Of a stretch of DNA of 64,000 bases, positions 26,160 through 34,232 are shown piece by piece (position 1 is the stretch's first letter; each line of letters begins with the position of its first letter). Made by a program: the position numbers and the translations under genes. The DNA lies in assembly GCA_024402565.1 (NCBI GenBank), contig JAKSTM010000003.1, positions 1-64,000 of the forward strand, given 5' to 3'. The DNA comes from Treponema sp. (GTDB lineage Bacteria > Spirochaetota > Spirochaetia > Treponematales > Treponemataceae). The notes beneath the pieces were generated by a model. That model made no database searches and was not told the DNA's origin. It saw nothing but the letters and a program-made list of their open reading frames with translations.

Positions 26160-26810
26160 ATGAACGAATTCATTCAAAATGAAAGTGGAATCTTAGGCAG
26201 TCCTGATGCATTAAGAAACCTTGCAACCCTTGAAGAAGCTACTATTCTTGTTATTTCTGATTCACATAAAAATGTGGAAAACTTCAAAAAAGTCCTAAAT
26301 GAATTTAAAGGGAAAATAGACGCAATAATTTTTTGTGGCGACGGTGCCTATGATTTTGGTGGACTTTTGGATTTAGCCTTTTCTCAAAAATCAGAAAAAG
26401 ATTTGATTCCACCAGTTTGTGCTTATGTTCGTGGAAACGGTGACCCATCCTATATTTCCTGTGACTTTCCACCTCACATATTGGATATACCTGAAAAAAC
26501 AGTTTTAGAAGCTGGTGGAAAAAAAATTTTTATTTCTCACGGTCATTGTCAAAGTGTTTATTATAATGATTCAGTTATCATAAACGAAGCAAAGGAAAAT
26601 GGCTGCAATATAATTCTCCATGGGCATACTCACATAGCAAGAAATGAATATATTGATAATGGTATGAAAATAATCTGCCCAGGTTCAATTAGTCTTCCCC
26701 GTGGAGGCCAGGAAAAGAGTTTTTGTATTCTAACAATTAAAGGCAACTATTCGGATGCCTGTTTTATTTCACTAACTGGAGATGGATTTAAAAGTTACAC
26801 TCCCCTTTAA
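26160..26810 (+). CDS. YfcE/MJ0936-type metallophosphoesterase
   Basis: A 216-residue calcineurin-like phosphodiesterase. Metal ligands are visible in order: ISDSHKN, FCGDGAYD, VRGNGDP, ISHGHC and LHGHTHIARNE. PGSISLPRGG is the usual family ending. YfcE-type enzymes hydrolyse phosphodiesters or phosphomonoesters with Mn2+; the natural substrate is uncertain. It has about 30 extra N-terminal residues before the core. No Shine-Dalgarno is visible, so translation probably depends on the upstream lipoprotein gene. Confidence 0.82.
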   Translation: MNEFIQNESGILGSPDALRNLATLEEATILVISDSHKNVENFKKVLNEFKGKIDAIIFCGDGAYDFGGLLDLAFSQKSEKDLIPPVCAYVRGNGDPSYISCDFPPHILDIPEKTVLEAGGKKIFISHGHCQSVYYNDSVIINEAKENGCNIILHGHTHIARNEYIDNGMKIICPGSISLPRGGQEKSFCILTIKGNYSDACFISLTGDGFKSYTPL

Positions 26811-26830
26811 TTATTTACAAAGTTAAAATA

Positions 26831-26866
26831 AAAAGGCTGATCCCTTTTCAATCCAGGAATCAGCCC
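26831..26866 (-). terminator. Terminator of the uxaC-eda-kdgK operon
   Basis: Stem GGCTGATCCC / GGAATCAGCC (one mismatch) with an 11-nt loop, followed on the minus strand by CTTTTTATTTT. It lies 34 bp after kdgK. Confidence 0.8.
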
Positions 26867-26899
26867 TTAAAAAAAGTTTAGAATGTTCCGCAATATTAC

Positions 26900-27919
26900 T
26901 TAGCGCTGAATTCTTCCGCTTCCGTTTCCGGCAGCAAGCTTTTCAACTTCATCAACACTTACCATGTTGTAGTCGCCTTCGATTGAATGTTTAAGACATG
27001 AAGCTGCAACTGCGAACTCAACGGCTTCCTGAGTTGATTTTCCGTTCAGAAGAGCGTAAATAAGGCCGCCACCGAAGCTGTCACCGCCGCCTACACGGTC
27101 AACGATATACATTTCGTATTTTTTAGAGAAGCAGAAATCAGTTCCATCGTAAAGAAGTGCCTGCCAGTCGTTGCGGTTTGCATTGATTGAAGAACGAAGT
27201 GTGATTGCTACTTTCTGGAAACCGAACTTATCTTTAAGCTGCTTTGCAACTGATTTATAACCTTCTGTTGAAAGTTCACCTTTTGTTGTATCTGTATTTT
27301 CTGCTTTGATTCCGAATACGTCGTTTGCATCATCTTCGTTTGAAATACAAACATCAACGTATTTACAGATTTCTGTCATGGCTTCACGAGCCTGTTCTTT
27401 TGTCCAGAGTTTTCCGCGGTAATTCAGGTCGCATGAAACAACAGCACCTGCGGCTTTGGCAGCCTTAGCACCTTCAATACAGGCCTGTACCATGTTTGGT
27501 CCGAGAGCCGGAGTAATACCAGTGATATGGAACCATTTTGCATCTTTCATGATTTCAGTCCAGTTGAAGTCAGAAGGATCTGCAGTCTGGATTGAAGAAC
27601 CTGCACGGTCGTAAATACATTTTGAACCGCGCTGTGAAGCTCCGCGTTCATTGTAATAAATACCTACACGGTCTCCACCGCGAACAATGTATTCTGTGTG
27701 AACACCATAACGGCGCAGTGAGTTTACAGCACTCTGTCCGATTTCATGTTTTGGAAGCTTTGTAACGTAGTAAGCGTCCAATCCATAGTTTGCAAGACTT
27801 ACTGCAACATTAGCTTCACCACCACCGAATGTAGAAGTCATTGTATCAACCTGAACGAAGCGGTAATAACCTGCAGGTTCAAGTCTCAGCATTAATTCAC
27901 CGAATGTAACAACTTTCAT
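26900..27919 (-). CDS. kdgK: 2-keto-3-deoxygluconate kinase (PfkB family)
   Basis: A 339-residue ribokinase-type sugar kinase. It begins VTFGELMLRLEP, has the substrate-side FGGGEANVAVSLA, and the C-terminal DRVGGGDSFGGGL, where the aspartate is the catalytic base in the anion hole. Phosphorylation of 2-keto-3-deoxygluconate is assigned from the family and because eda and uxaC lie directly upstream. The ATG has GGAG 7 nt upstream and follows eda by 10 bp. Confidence 0.9.
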   Translation of the reverse strand: MKVVTFGELMLRLEPAGYYRFVQVDTMTSTFGGGEANVAVSLANYGLDAYYVTKLPKHEIGQSAVNSLRRYGVHTEYIVRGGDRVGIYYNERGASQRGSKCIYDRAGSSIQTADPSDFNWTEIMKDAKWFHITGITPALGPNMVQACIEGAKAAKAAGAVVSCDLNYRGKLWTKEQAREAMTEICKYVDVCISNEDDANDVFGIKAENTDTTKGELSTEGYKSVAKQLKDKFGFQKVAITLRSSINANRNDWQALLYDGTDFCFSKKYEMYIVDRVGGGDSFGGGLIYALLNGKSTQEAVEFAVAASCLKHSIEGDYNMVSVDEVEKLAAGNGSGRIQR

Positions 27920-27929
27920 TTTTGTTCTC

Positions 27930-28553
27930 CTATTTTGTAAGAGCTGCAGCTTCGGCTGTCAGCTTTTCAATTTCATCAAATTTATTTTCGTTTACAAGTT
28001 TACCTGCACACATCCAGCTGCCACCACAAGCAAAGATTTTTTCGTAAGCAAGGTATTCTGTAATATTCTGTGCATTAAGGCCACCAGTTGGCATAAACTT
28101 AAGCTTTGTGTAAGGAGCTGCAAGGGCCTTAATCATTTTAAGCCCGCCAGCCTGTTCTGCTGGGAAAAACTTTACACGTTCAAGACCAAAACTCATGGCA
28201 AGTTCAATTTCTGTTGGTGTCATGATTCCAGGACAAACTGGATAATTATTTTTAAGACAATGTTCTACAACCTTTGGATTGAGACCAGGGCTTACGATAA
28301 ATTTTGCACCGGCTGCCATAGCGCGATCTGCCTGTTCTGGTGAAAGTACTGTTCCAGCTCCTACCAGCATGTCTGGTCTTGCTTTTGCGATTCTTTTGAT
28401 GGATTCTTCTGCGGCGTCTGTACGGAAAGTTACTTCGGCACATGGAAGTCCGCCTTTGCAAAGAGCTTCTGCCAGAGGAACTGCTTTTTCTGCATCATTA
28501 AGTACTACTACCGGTACAATTCTGATTTTTCCAATTTCTTCAAAAATATTCAT
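27930..28553 (-). CDS. eda: KDPG aldolase
   Basis: A 207-residue class I aldolase of the KDPG/KHG family. The catalytic glutamate is in AEVTFRT, the Schiff-base lysine in VKFFPAEQAGG, and the phosphate site in FMPTGGLN. It splits 2-keto-3-deoxy-6-phosphogluconate into pyruvate and glyceraldehyde 3-phosphate. The ribosome-binding site AGGAG overlaps the uxaC stop codon, so it is the middle gene of uxaC-eda-kdgK. Confidence 0.93.
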   Translation of the reverse strand: MNIFEEIGKIRIVPVVVLNDAEKAVPLAEALCKGGLPCAEVTFRTDAAEESIKRIAKARPDMLVGAGTVLSPEQADRAMAAGAKFIVSPGLNPKVVEHCLKNNYPVCPGIMTPTEIELAMSFGLERVKFFPAEQAGGLKMIKALAAPYTKLKFMPTGGLNAQNITEYLAYEKIFACGGSWMCAGKLVNENKFDEIEKLTAEAAALTK

Positions 28554-28562
28554 ATTTATCTC

Positions 28563-30047
28563 CTAGCAGAAGAATTTTTCTGCATTATTCCAGCAGATAT
28601 CTTCCACCATTTTACCAAGTTGTTTTTCATTCCATGGATATTCGCCGTTTTCAACTTTTTCCCCTATGAAATTACAGAGAATTCTTCGGAAATATTCATG
28701 ACGTGGGAATGAAAGGAAGCTGCGGCTGTCTGTCAGCATTCCAATGAAACCGCCAAGAAGATTTGTTCGGGAATAAACACGAAGCTGTTCTTCAATGCCG
28801 TCTTTGTGATCACAGAACCACCAGGCAGGTCCGAACTGAACACGACTTGGCTTTCCGTTTTTAAGCTCTTCAAGGCTGATTTCTGCATCTTCATTTTCCC
28901 AGAAGTTTCCGCACATTGTTGCCAGTGCTTCATTATCTTTTGGATTCAGATTATAAAGGATAGTTTTAGGAAGTCCACTCAAAGTATTAATTGCATTAAG
29001 TAATCCACCTACCTGTGCAACATAATTAAAATCAGCAAGGGAATCATTTCCAACATTAACACCAGCTTTCACGAGAAGTGATTTATTATTATCGCGGATA
29101 GCTCCAACATGAAGCTGCATAACAAATCCTTTATTCTTATAAATTGCACCAAGCTGAATCAAAAGATAACTCTGATATACAATTACTTCTTCAGGTGTTA
29201 TTTTTTCACCTTTCAAAACACTTCGGAAAATTCTATCAGTTTCTTCATAAGAACAAGGTACAAAGAAATCTTTTTCCAAAGACATATCAGAAACAACACT
29301 TCCCAAAGACTTAAAGAAATCTGCACGTATTTCCAGGGCCTGAATTAAATCAGCAAAAGATACTATTTCTTTTCCCGAAACTTCAGAAAGTTTCTTTATA
29401 TAATCACAGAACCCTGATTTTTCTATTCCCATTGCACCGTCTGGACGGAAACTTGGAAGAACCTGGATTTCAAAATTATCGTCACGGATTTTTTTATGCC
29501 ACTCAAGAGAGTCCGCAGGATCATCTGTTGTACAAAGAACTTTTACATTCTGCATACGCAAAAGATTTCGAACCGAATAATCCTTTGTAGCCAGCATTTC
29601 GTTGCACTTATTCCATACAGCTTCTGCATTTTCTGGAGTAAGTGGTTCTTTAATTCCAAAATAACGCTGAAGTTCAAGGTGTGTCCAATGATAAAGAGGA
29701 TTTCCTACAGCACCTTGAATTGTATAAACGTAAGCCATAAAACGTTTGAAGTCAAAAGATCCCTCGACTTCGCTCGGGATGACAGAGGTATTTACAAGGG
29801 AACTTACAGAATTATGACCAGTCACAAGGTTTTCCGGAACACCGTAAGAACGCATCTGACGCCATTTATAATGATCTCCATCAAGCCAGGCATTTGCCAG
29901 ATTTCCTAAACTTTTGTCTTCATATATTTCTTTTGCAGAAAGATGATTATGAAAATCAAAAATCGGCATTTTTTCTGCATATTTATGAAATAAAGTCTGA
30001 GCAGTTTCTGTCTTCAAAATAAAGTTTTCATCCAAAAAATGTTTCAT
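28563..30047 (-). CDS. uxaC: UxaC, glucuronate isomerase, with an in-frame repeat insertion
   Basis: A 494-residue enzyme from the ATG at 30047, which has GGAAG at ideal spacing; an ATG five codons upstream has none. It isomerises glucuronate to fructuronate (and galacturonate to tagaturonate). FDFHNHLSAKEI carries the metal-binding histidines, and YHWTHLELQRYFGI and CTTDDPADSLEWH are family signatures. It is about 25 residues longer than E. coli UxaC. Part of the excess is NTSVIPSEVEGSFDF near residues 86-100, the translation of a dispersed palindromic repeat (see 29757-29792). Confidence 0.93.
   Translation of the reverse strand: MKHFLDENFILKTETAQTLFHKYAEKMPIFDFHNHLSAKEIYEDKSLGNLANAWLDGDHYKWRQMRSYGVPENLVTGHNSVSSLVNTSVIPSEVEGSFDFKRFMAYVYTIQGAVGNPLYHWTHLELQRYFGIKEPLTPENAEAVWNKCNEMLATKDYSVRNLLRMQNVKVLCTTDDPADSLEWHKKIRDDNFEIQVLPSFRPDGAMGIEKSGFCDYIKKLSEVSGKEIVSFADLIQALEIRADFFKSLGSVVSDMSLEKDFFVPCSYEETDRIFRSVLKGEKITPEEVIVYQSYLLIQLGAIYKNKGFVMQLHVGAIRDNNKSLLVKAGVNVGNDSLADFNYVAQVGGLLNAINTLSGLPKTILYNLNPKDNEALATMCGNFWENEDAEISLEELKNGKPSRVQFGPAWWFCDHKDGIEEQLRVYSRTNLLGGFIGMLTDSRSFLSFPRHEYFRRILCNFIGEKVENGEYPWNEKQLGKMVEDICWNNAEKFFC
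29757..29792. repeat. Dispersed palindromic repeat inside uxaC (VIPSEVEGS type)
   Basis: The sequence reads GATCCCTCGACTTCGCTCGG then GATGACAGAGG. Its core is an inverted repeat with TCG-ACTT-CGC in the centre. On the uxaC strand it encodes SVIPSEVEGSF. The same peptide and DNA string is known from intergenic repeats in many bacteria, so this is an insertion tolerated in a surface loop. Confidence 0.8.
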
Positions 30048-30086
30048 CTCTTTTACTTCCATTCTAGAATTTTAGTTCAAAATATC

Positions 30087-30116
30087 TAAAAACACTCCTG
30101 ACATAAGCCAGGAGTT
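30087..30116 (-). terminator. Terminator after the diacylglycerol-kinase-like gene
   Basis: Perfect 7-bp stem ACTCCTG / CAGGAGT with an 8-nt loop, then GTTTTTAG on the minus strand. It separates uxuB-DAGK from uxaC-eda-kdgK, and partial readthrough is possible because no clear uxaC promoter is seen in the 40 bp that remain. Confidence 0.7.
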
Positions 30117-30122
30117 TATTAA

Positions 30123-30986
30123 TTAAAATTCAGCTTTATAATGTTTTACGTTTCGAATAACATCACCATCAATCTGACAGTCTCGTGGTTTCGTAAAGTA
30201 AATCTCAATCTTTTTTCCACGGAAGACATGAGACCCCTTAACAAGTCCTTCATGTTTTCCCTTTATAAACTTTGGAAAATCAAGCAAAGTCCCAATACGA
30301 CCTTTATGTTCAAAAATTACAAGCTCAAGATAATCAGCTGTTAAACGATTGTAAGTTGGAGCAATTTTTACACCACCGCCGTACATTGTTCCTGCCATTG
30401 TTGAAGCCATCCAAACATTTTCAAAATATTCTTCTTCACCACCGTCAACAATAATTGAACAACCACAAGGCTCATAATTTTTCAGAACCCCTTCAACAAC
30501 AGCTTTACTGTAATTGAATTCTTTGTCTTTGTTCTCTTCCAATGAGCGGAAATCTTCCCCTACTCTACAACTATACCCGTCTACTCCCAATCCTACATCA
30601 GTAAGGAAAAAACGTTTCTTTCCTTCGATTTCACATTTATGAACATGTTTAATGTAATCGTTTACGCGAGTATAACGTTCTCCAGGTTGTGCAATGTCAT
30701 TAAAAAAATCGTTTCCGGCACCAGAAGGGCTGAAATACACATTGTTTTTTAATTCAATTCCGCGCATTTCTTGTGCAAAACGCAAGATTGTACCACCACC
30801 ACCAACAATGTAAACATCGTCACCAGGATACAAACTTTCCATCTGAAAACGCAAATCAAGCGTCGTAATATTACGATACACCAAGTCACCTGGAGTCTTG
30901 TCCAGGTTAACATCCATTACAAACTGTTTTGCAATTTTTTCGCCAGTATTATTACTGGCAAGTGGATTATAAAAAACGTATTTCAT
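30123..30986 (-). CDS. Diacylglycerol-kinase-type lipid or sphingoid kinase domain protein
   Basis: A 287-residue protein of the DAGK catalytic family. It has the nucleotide-binding GGGGTILRFA and the SPSGAGNDFFNDI motif. A later TDVGLGVDGYSC and MYGGGVKIAPTYNRLTADYLELVIF fit the second, beta-rich domain. It has no membrane segment. Family members phosphorylate diacylglycerol or related lipids. It begins 15 bp after uxuB with AAGGG upstream, so it should be co-transcribed with a hexuronate gene, which is unexpected. The substrate is unknown. Confidence 0.8.
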   Translation of the reverse strand: MKYVFYNPLASNNTGEKIAKQFVMDVNLDKTPGDLVYRNITTLDLRFQMESLYPGDDVYIVGGGGTILRFAQEMRGIELKNNVYFSPSGAGNDFFNDIAQPGERYTRVNDYIKHVHKCEIEGKKRFFLTDVGLGVDGYSCRVGEDFRSLEENKDKEFNYSKAVVEGVLKNYEPCGCSIIVDGGEEEYFENVWMASTMAGTMYGGGVKIAPTYNRLTADYLELVIFEHKGRIGTLLDFPKFIKGKHEGLVKGSHVFRGKKIEIYFTKPRDCQIDGDVIRNVKHYKAEF

Positions 30987-31001
30987 ACCCTTATTTTACC
31001 A

Positions 31002-32612
31002 TTAATTTACAGTTTCGTGAATTACGCGACGCACAGCTCCTGATCCTGAACAAAGTTCTGCAAAAATCTTTTCTACTTTGCCTGCAATGTTTGTCTTGTA
31101 AAGATCCTGACCGAAAATGTCTTCACGGGAAAGGATCTTCGAACAAACAGCGTGAACATCAAAAGCTTCGCCAAGTTTGATTCCTGCAACTACCGGAGTA
31201 ACTTGAGGAAGAAGTGGATCTGGTGAAAGCTCAAATGCTTTTCCTTCATCATCGATTGCCATAAGATAACGCATCCACAGAGCAAAAACCATCGGGATAA
31301 CTTTAAGTGAATCCAGGTCCATTCCGTTTTTCTGGTAAGCTTTGATTGTTTCACCGAAGCGGATTGAAAGTTTCTGAGAAGTATCGCAGGCAATGCGCTG
31401 AGGAGTATCAGGCATGAAAGGATTTGGAATGCGAATATTTACAACTTCATCGATGAACTGTTTTGGTGAAAGAATTCCAGGATCAACTACAACAGGAAGT
31501 CCTTCTGTGTAACCTGCAATTTCAACCATCTTTTTAAGATCAGCATCAGCCATTTCTTTTGAAATAAGTGTGTAGCCAAGAAGACATCCTGAAACGGCCA
31601 GGGCTGTGTGAAGAGGATTCAGACAAGTGCAGACTTTCATCTTTTCAACTTTGTCTACAGTTTCTCTCTGAGTATAAATGATTCCGCCCTTTTCAAGTGC
31701 AGGTTTTCCGTTAGGGAACGCATCTTCAATTACCAGATACTGGCATTCTTCTGCATTTACAAAAGGTGCAACGTAAGTTTTCTTGCTTGTGATTACAGGA
31801 GCCAGTTCTTCAATTCCGTCATCATTCAAAATCTTTTCGATATTAGCATCCGGACGAGGTGTGATTTTATCAATCATGCTCCAAGGGAAAGTTACCTTTG
31901 AAGGATTTGTACAGTATGCAAGGAAGCCTGATTTGCAGACGCCGTTCTTTTCCCATGCTTCTGCAAGACCAAGAACAGCAGCCTTAAGCTTGTCACCGTT
32001 ATGACTGCAGTTATCCATGCTGACCATAGCTACAGGTTTTTCTCCGTTTACGAAACGTTCGTAAAGAAGTCCAACTACTTTTCCCATGTAAGACTGTGGC
32101 TTTGATGGCCCTGCTTTCATATCATCTTCAACAAATGGGGAATATACCCCTTGAGCATTCTGAAGAACATAACCTTTTTCCGTAATTGTAAATGAAACCA
32201 TCTGAAGTGAATCTTTACGGAAGATTTCCTTAAGGCGGTTCCAGTCAGCATCGTTGTTTGAATCTGCTGTAAGACTTTCCATAATGGAACCTACAACTGT
32301 TTTTTCAACAGAGCCTGAAGCCTTAAGAGTTACAAGGGCTCCAATATTGTCATGAGGACGATACATTTTTTCAATGATTTCGTAATCATAACCTTCTGCA
32401 ACAACAAGACCGCGGTCCAGAGTTCCGTTATTCAAAAGATTCTGTACAACATTTGCCTGAAAAGCGCGGAAAATATTTCCAGCTCCAAAGTGAATCCAAA
32501 AAGGATTTTCACGTGTAGCTTTATTTACTTTATCAAAATCAAAAGATGGAAGTGAATAGCCTTTTGATTCCCATTCAGATTTATTTTTCAATCCTTCAAG
32601 TGTAAGTTTCAT
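31002..32612 (-). CDS. uxuB: UxuB, fructuronate reductase (mannitol dehydrogenase family)
   Basis: A 536-residue long-chain polyol dehydrogenase. The ATG at 32612 has AGAGGT upstream; the frame is open 21 codons further but that stretch contains the operator. PFWIHFGAGNIFRAFQA is the family N-terminal cofactor site, and MVSMDNCSHNGDKL and LNPLHTALAVSGCLLGY are mannitol-dehydrogenase signatures. It reduces fructuronate to mannonate with NADH. The length fits the longer fructuronate reductases. The promoter carries the TATACTAGTATA operator. Confidence 0.9.
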   Translation of the reverse strand: MKLTLEGLKNKSEWESKGYSLPSFDFDKVNKATRENPFWIHFGAGNIFRAFQANVVQNLLNNGTLDRGLVVAEGYDYEIIEKMYRPHDNIGALVTLKASGSVEKTVVGSIMESLTADSNNDADWNRLKEIFRKDSLQMVSFTITEKGYVLQNAQGVYSPFVEDDMKAGPSKPQSYMGKVVGLLYERFVNGEKPVAMVSMDNCSHNGDKLKAAVLGLAEAWEKNGVCKSGFLAYCTNPSKVTFPWSMIDKITPRPDANIEKILNDDGIEELAPVITSKKTYVAPFVNAEECQYLVIEDAFPNGKPALEKGGIIYTQRETVDKVEKMKVCTCLNPLHTALAVSGCLLGYTLISKEMADADLKKMVEIAGYTEGLPVVVDPGILSPKQFIDEVVNIRIPNPFMPDTPQRIACDTSQKLSIRFGETIKAYQKNGMDLDSLKVIPMVFALWMRYLMAIDDEGKAFELSPDPLLPQVTPVVAGIKLGEAFDVHAVCSKILSREDIFGQDLYKTNIAGKVEKIFAELCSGSGAVRRVIHETVN

Positions 32613-32627
32613 AATTACCTCTTCTGA

Positions 32628-32639
32628 TATACTAGTATA
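32628..32639. promoter_or_regulatory. Operator TATACTAGTATA at uxuB
   Basis: A perfect 12-bp palindrome, 16 bp before the uxuB ATG. It overlaps the -10 box (see 32634-32662). Identical at the xylanase gene (35416-35427) and 11/12 at uxuA (40835-40846). It resembles operators of GntR-family hexuronate repressors; the actual regulator is not in the window. Confidence 0.75.
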
Positions 32640-32662
32640 CCACTTATATATAATTCTGTGAA
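32634..32662 (-). promoter_or_regulatory. Promoter of uxuB
   Basis: On the minus strand TTCACA (32662-32657), a 17-bp spacer and TATACT (32639-32634). The -10 box is part of the operator palindrome, so a bound repressor would block it. Confidence 0.65.
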
Positions 32663-32687
32663 AGTCTTTTTTCATAAATAAGTGTTT

Positions 32688-32715
32688 TTGCCGATTTTAT
32701 ATGCTAATATATAGT
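32688..32715 (+). promoter_or_regulatory. Possible promoter of the GH13 gene
   Basis: TTGCCG (32688-32693), a 16-bp spacer and TATAGT (32710-32715). The -10 region TATATAGTATA looks like the hexuronate operator lacking the central C; this likeness may be chance in A/T-rich DNA. Confidence 0.4.
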
Positions 32716-32738
32716 ATATCCCACATTAGGAGTTTTTT

Positions 32739-34229
32739 ATGCAGGAATGGCTTAAAACTGCTGTTTTTTACGAAATCTACCCTCAGAGCTTTAATGACAC
32801 AAACGGAGATGGAATCGGAGATCTTCAGGGCATTATAGAGAAACTGGATTATATTAAAGAACTTGGATGCAATGCAATCTGGATAAATCCGTGTTTTGAA
32901 AGTCCTTTCCACGATGCAGGCTATGATATTTCTGATTATTACAAAATTGCACCGCGCTACGGAACAAATGAAGATGCCCGCCGTCTTTTTACAGAAGTTC
33001 ATAAACGCGGCATGCACATTCTTCTGGACCTGGTTCCGGGCCACACAGCAATTGAACACAAATGGTTTCAGGAAAGCATGAAGTCTTCTGTAAAGAGACC
33101 AAACGAATATCATCACCGCTACATCTGGACAGAAAGTGCCTGGGAAAGCAGTACGGAAGGCGTAACAAATGTGCGCGGAGAACTTTCAGGTTTCTGCGAA
33201 CGTGGAAACTGTGCCGCAAACTTCTTCACTACCCAGCCCGCACTGAATTACGGATTTTTCAAAACTGACCCGAAAAAGCCGTGGCAGATTTCCATGAACC
33301 ATCCAGGCGCCCGTGCCACAAAAGAAGCTATGTGGAACATTATGAAGTTCTGGCTTTCTATGGGCTGTGACGGATTCCGTGTTGACATGGCAAGTTCCCT
33401 CATTAAAAATGATGATGAAAATGCAACAGGAATCATTACCTTCTGGCAGGAAATCAGAAAACGTCTTGATAAAGACTTCCCTGAAGCGGCCATTGTTTCT
33501 GAATGGGGAGAACCTGACAAGTCACTTCGTGCGGGCTTTGACATGGACTTTCTTCTTCACTTCGGTCCTTCACACTATCTGGACCTGTTCCGCGTAAATC
33601 CATATTTTGCAGGAAATGGCGACCTGACAGAATTCTGGACTTACTATGCTGATATCCGTAAAAAGGCGGGAGAGCACGGACTTATCTGTATTCCAAGCGG
33701 AAACCATGACATGGACCGTATTTCTTATCACCTTGATACAGAACAGACAAAACTTGCTTTTGTTTTCCTTTTAACAATGCCTGGTGCTCCTTTCATTTAC
33801 TACGGAGACGAAATCGGAATGCGCTATATCGATACACAGGAAAGCGTTGAAGGCGGATACGAAAGAACAGGTTCCAGAACTCCGATGCAGTGGGACAAAA
33901 CTTTGAACGCAGGTTTTTCAAGCGCACCTGAAAGTGAACTTTACATTCCGCTGGACACAAAGAAATCAAGACCAGATGTCGAAAGCCAGATGAAAAATAA
34001 AAAATCTCTCTGGCACTTTGTAAAAAAACTTATCGAATTGCGCCTTTCAAATCCTGACCTTCAGAACACTGCAGGTTTTGAACTGATTTCAAAAGGCGGA
34101 AAAGGTGAACCCCTTGCCTATAAGCGCGGCAACACACTGGTTGCAATCAATCCGCTTAGTAAAGACGTAAAGCTGAATATTGACGGCAACCAGCTTGAGC
34201 TTAAAGCTATGAGCTGGCTGGTGAAATAA
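32739..34229 (+). CDS. GH13 alpha-glucosidase/amylase-type glycoside hydrolase
   Basis: A 496-residue cytosolic GH13 enzyme without a signal peptide. The barrel motifs are visible: NGDGIGDLQGI, LLDLVPGHTA, GFRVDMASS (nucleophile Asp near 215), IVSEWGEP (acid/base Glu near 254) and SGNHDMDR. The QPDLN-type region is absent. The SEWGEP motif and short B domain suggest an intracellular oligo-alpha-glucosidase or phosphorylase-like member. The exact linkage cannot be told. AGGAG lies 7 nt before the ATG. It ends 3 bp from the convergent AAA gene. Confidence 0.82.
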   Translation: MQEWLKTAVFYEIYPQSFNDTNGDGIGDLQGIIEKLDYIKELGCNAIWINPCFESPFHDAGYDISDYYKIAPRYGTNEDARRLFTEVHKRGMHILLDLVPGHTAIEHKWFQESMKSSVKRPNEYHHRYIWTESAWESSTEGVTNVRGELSGFCERGNCAANFFTTQPALNYGFFKTDPKKPWQISMNHPGARATKEAMWNIMKFWLSMGCDGFRVDMASSLIKNDDENATGIITFWQEIRKRLDKDFPEAAIVSEWGEPDKSLRAGFDMDFLLHFGPSHYLDLFRVNPYFAGNGDLTEFWTYYADIRKKAGEHGLICIPSGNHDMDRISYHLDTEQTKLAFVFLLTMPGAPFIYYGDEIGMRYIDTQESVEGGYERTGSRTPMQWDKTLNAGFSSAPESELYIPLDTKKSRPDVESQMKNKKSLWHFVKKLIELRLSNPDLQNTAGFELISKGGKGEPLAYKRGNTLVAINPLSKDVKLNIDGNQLELKAMSWLVK

Positions 34230-34232
34230 ATC

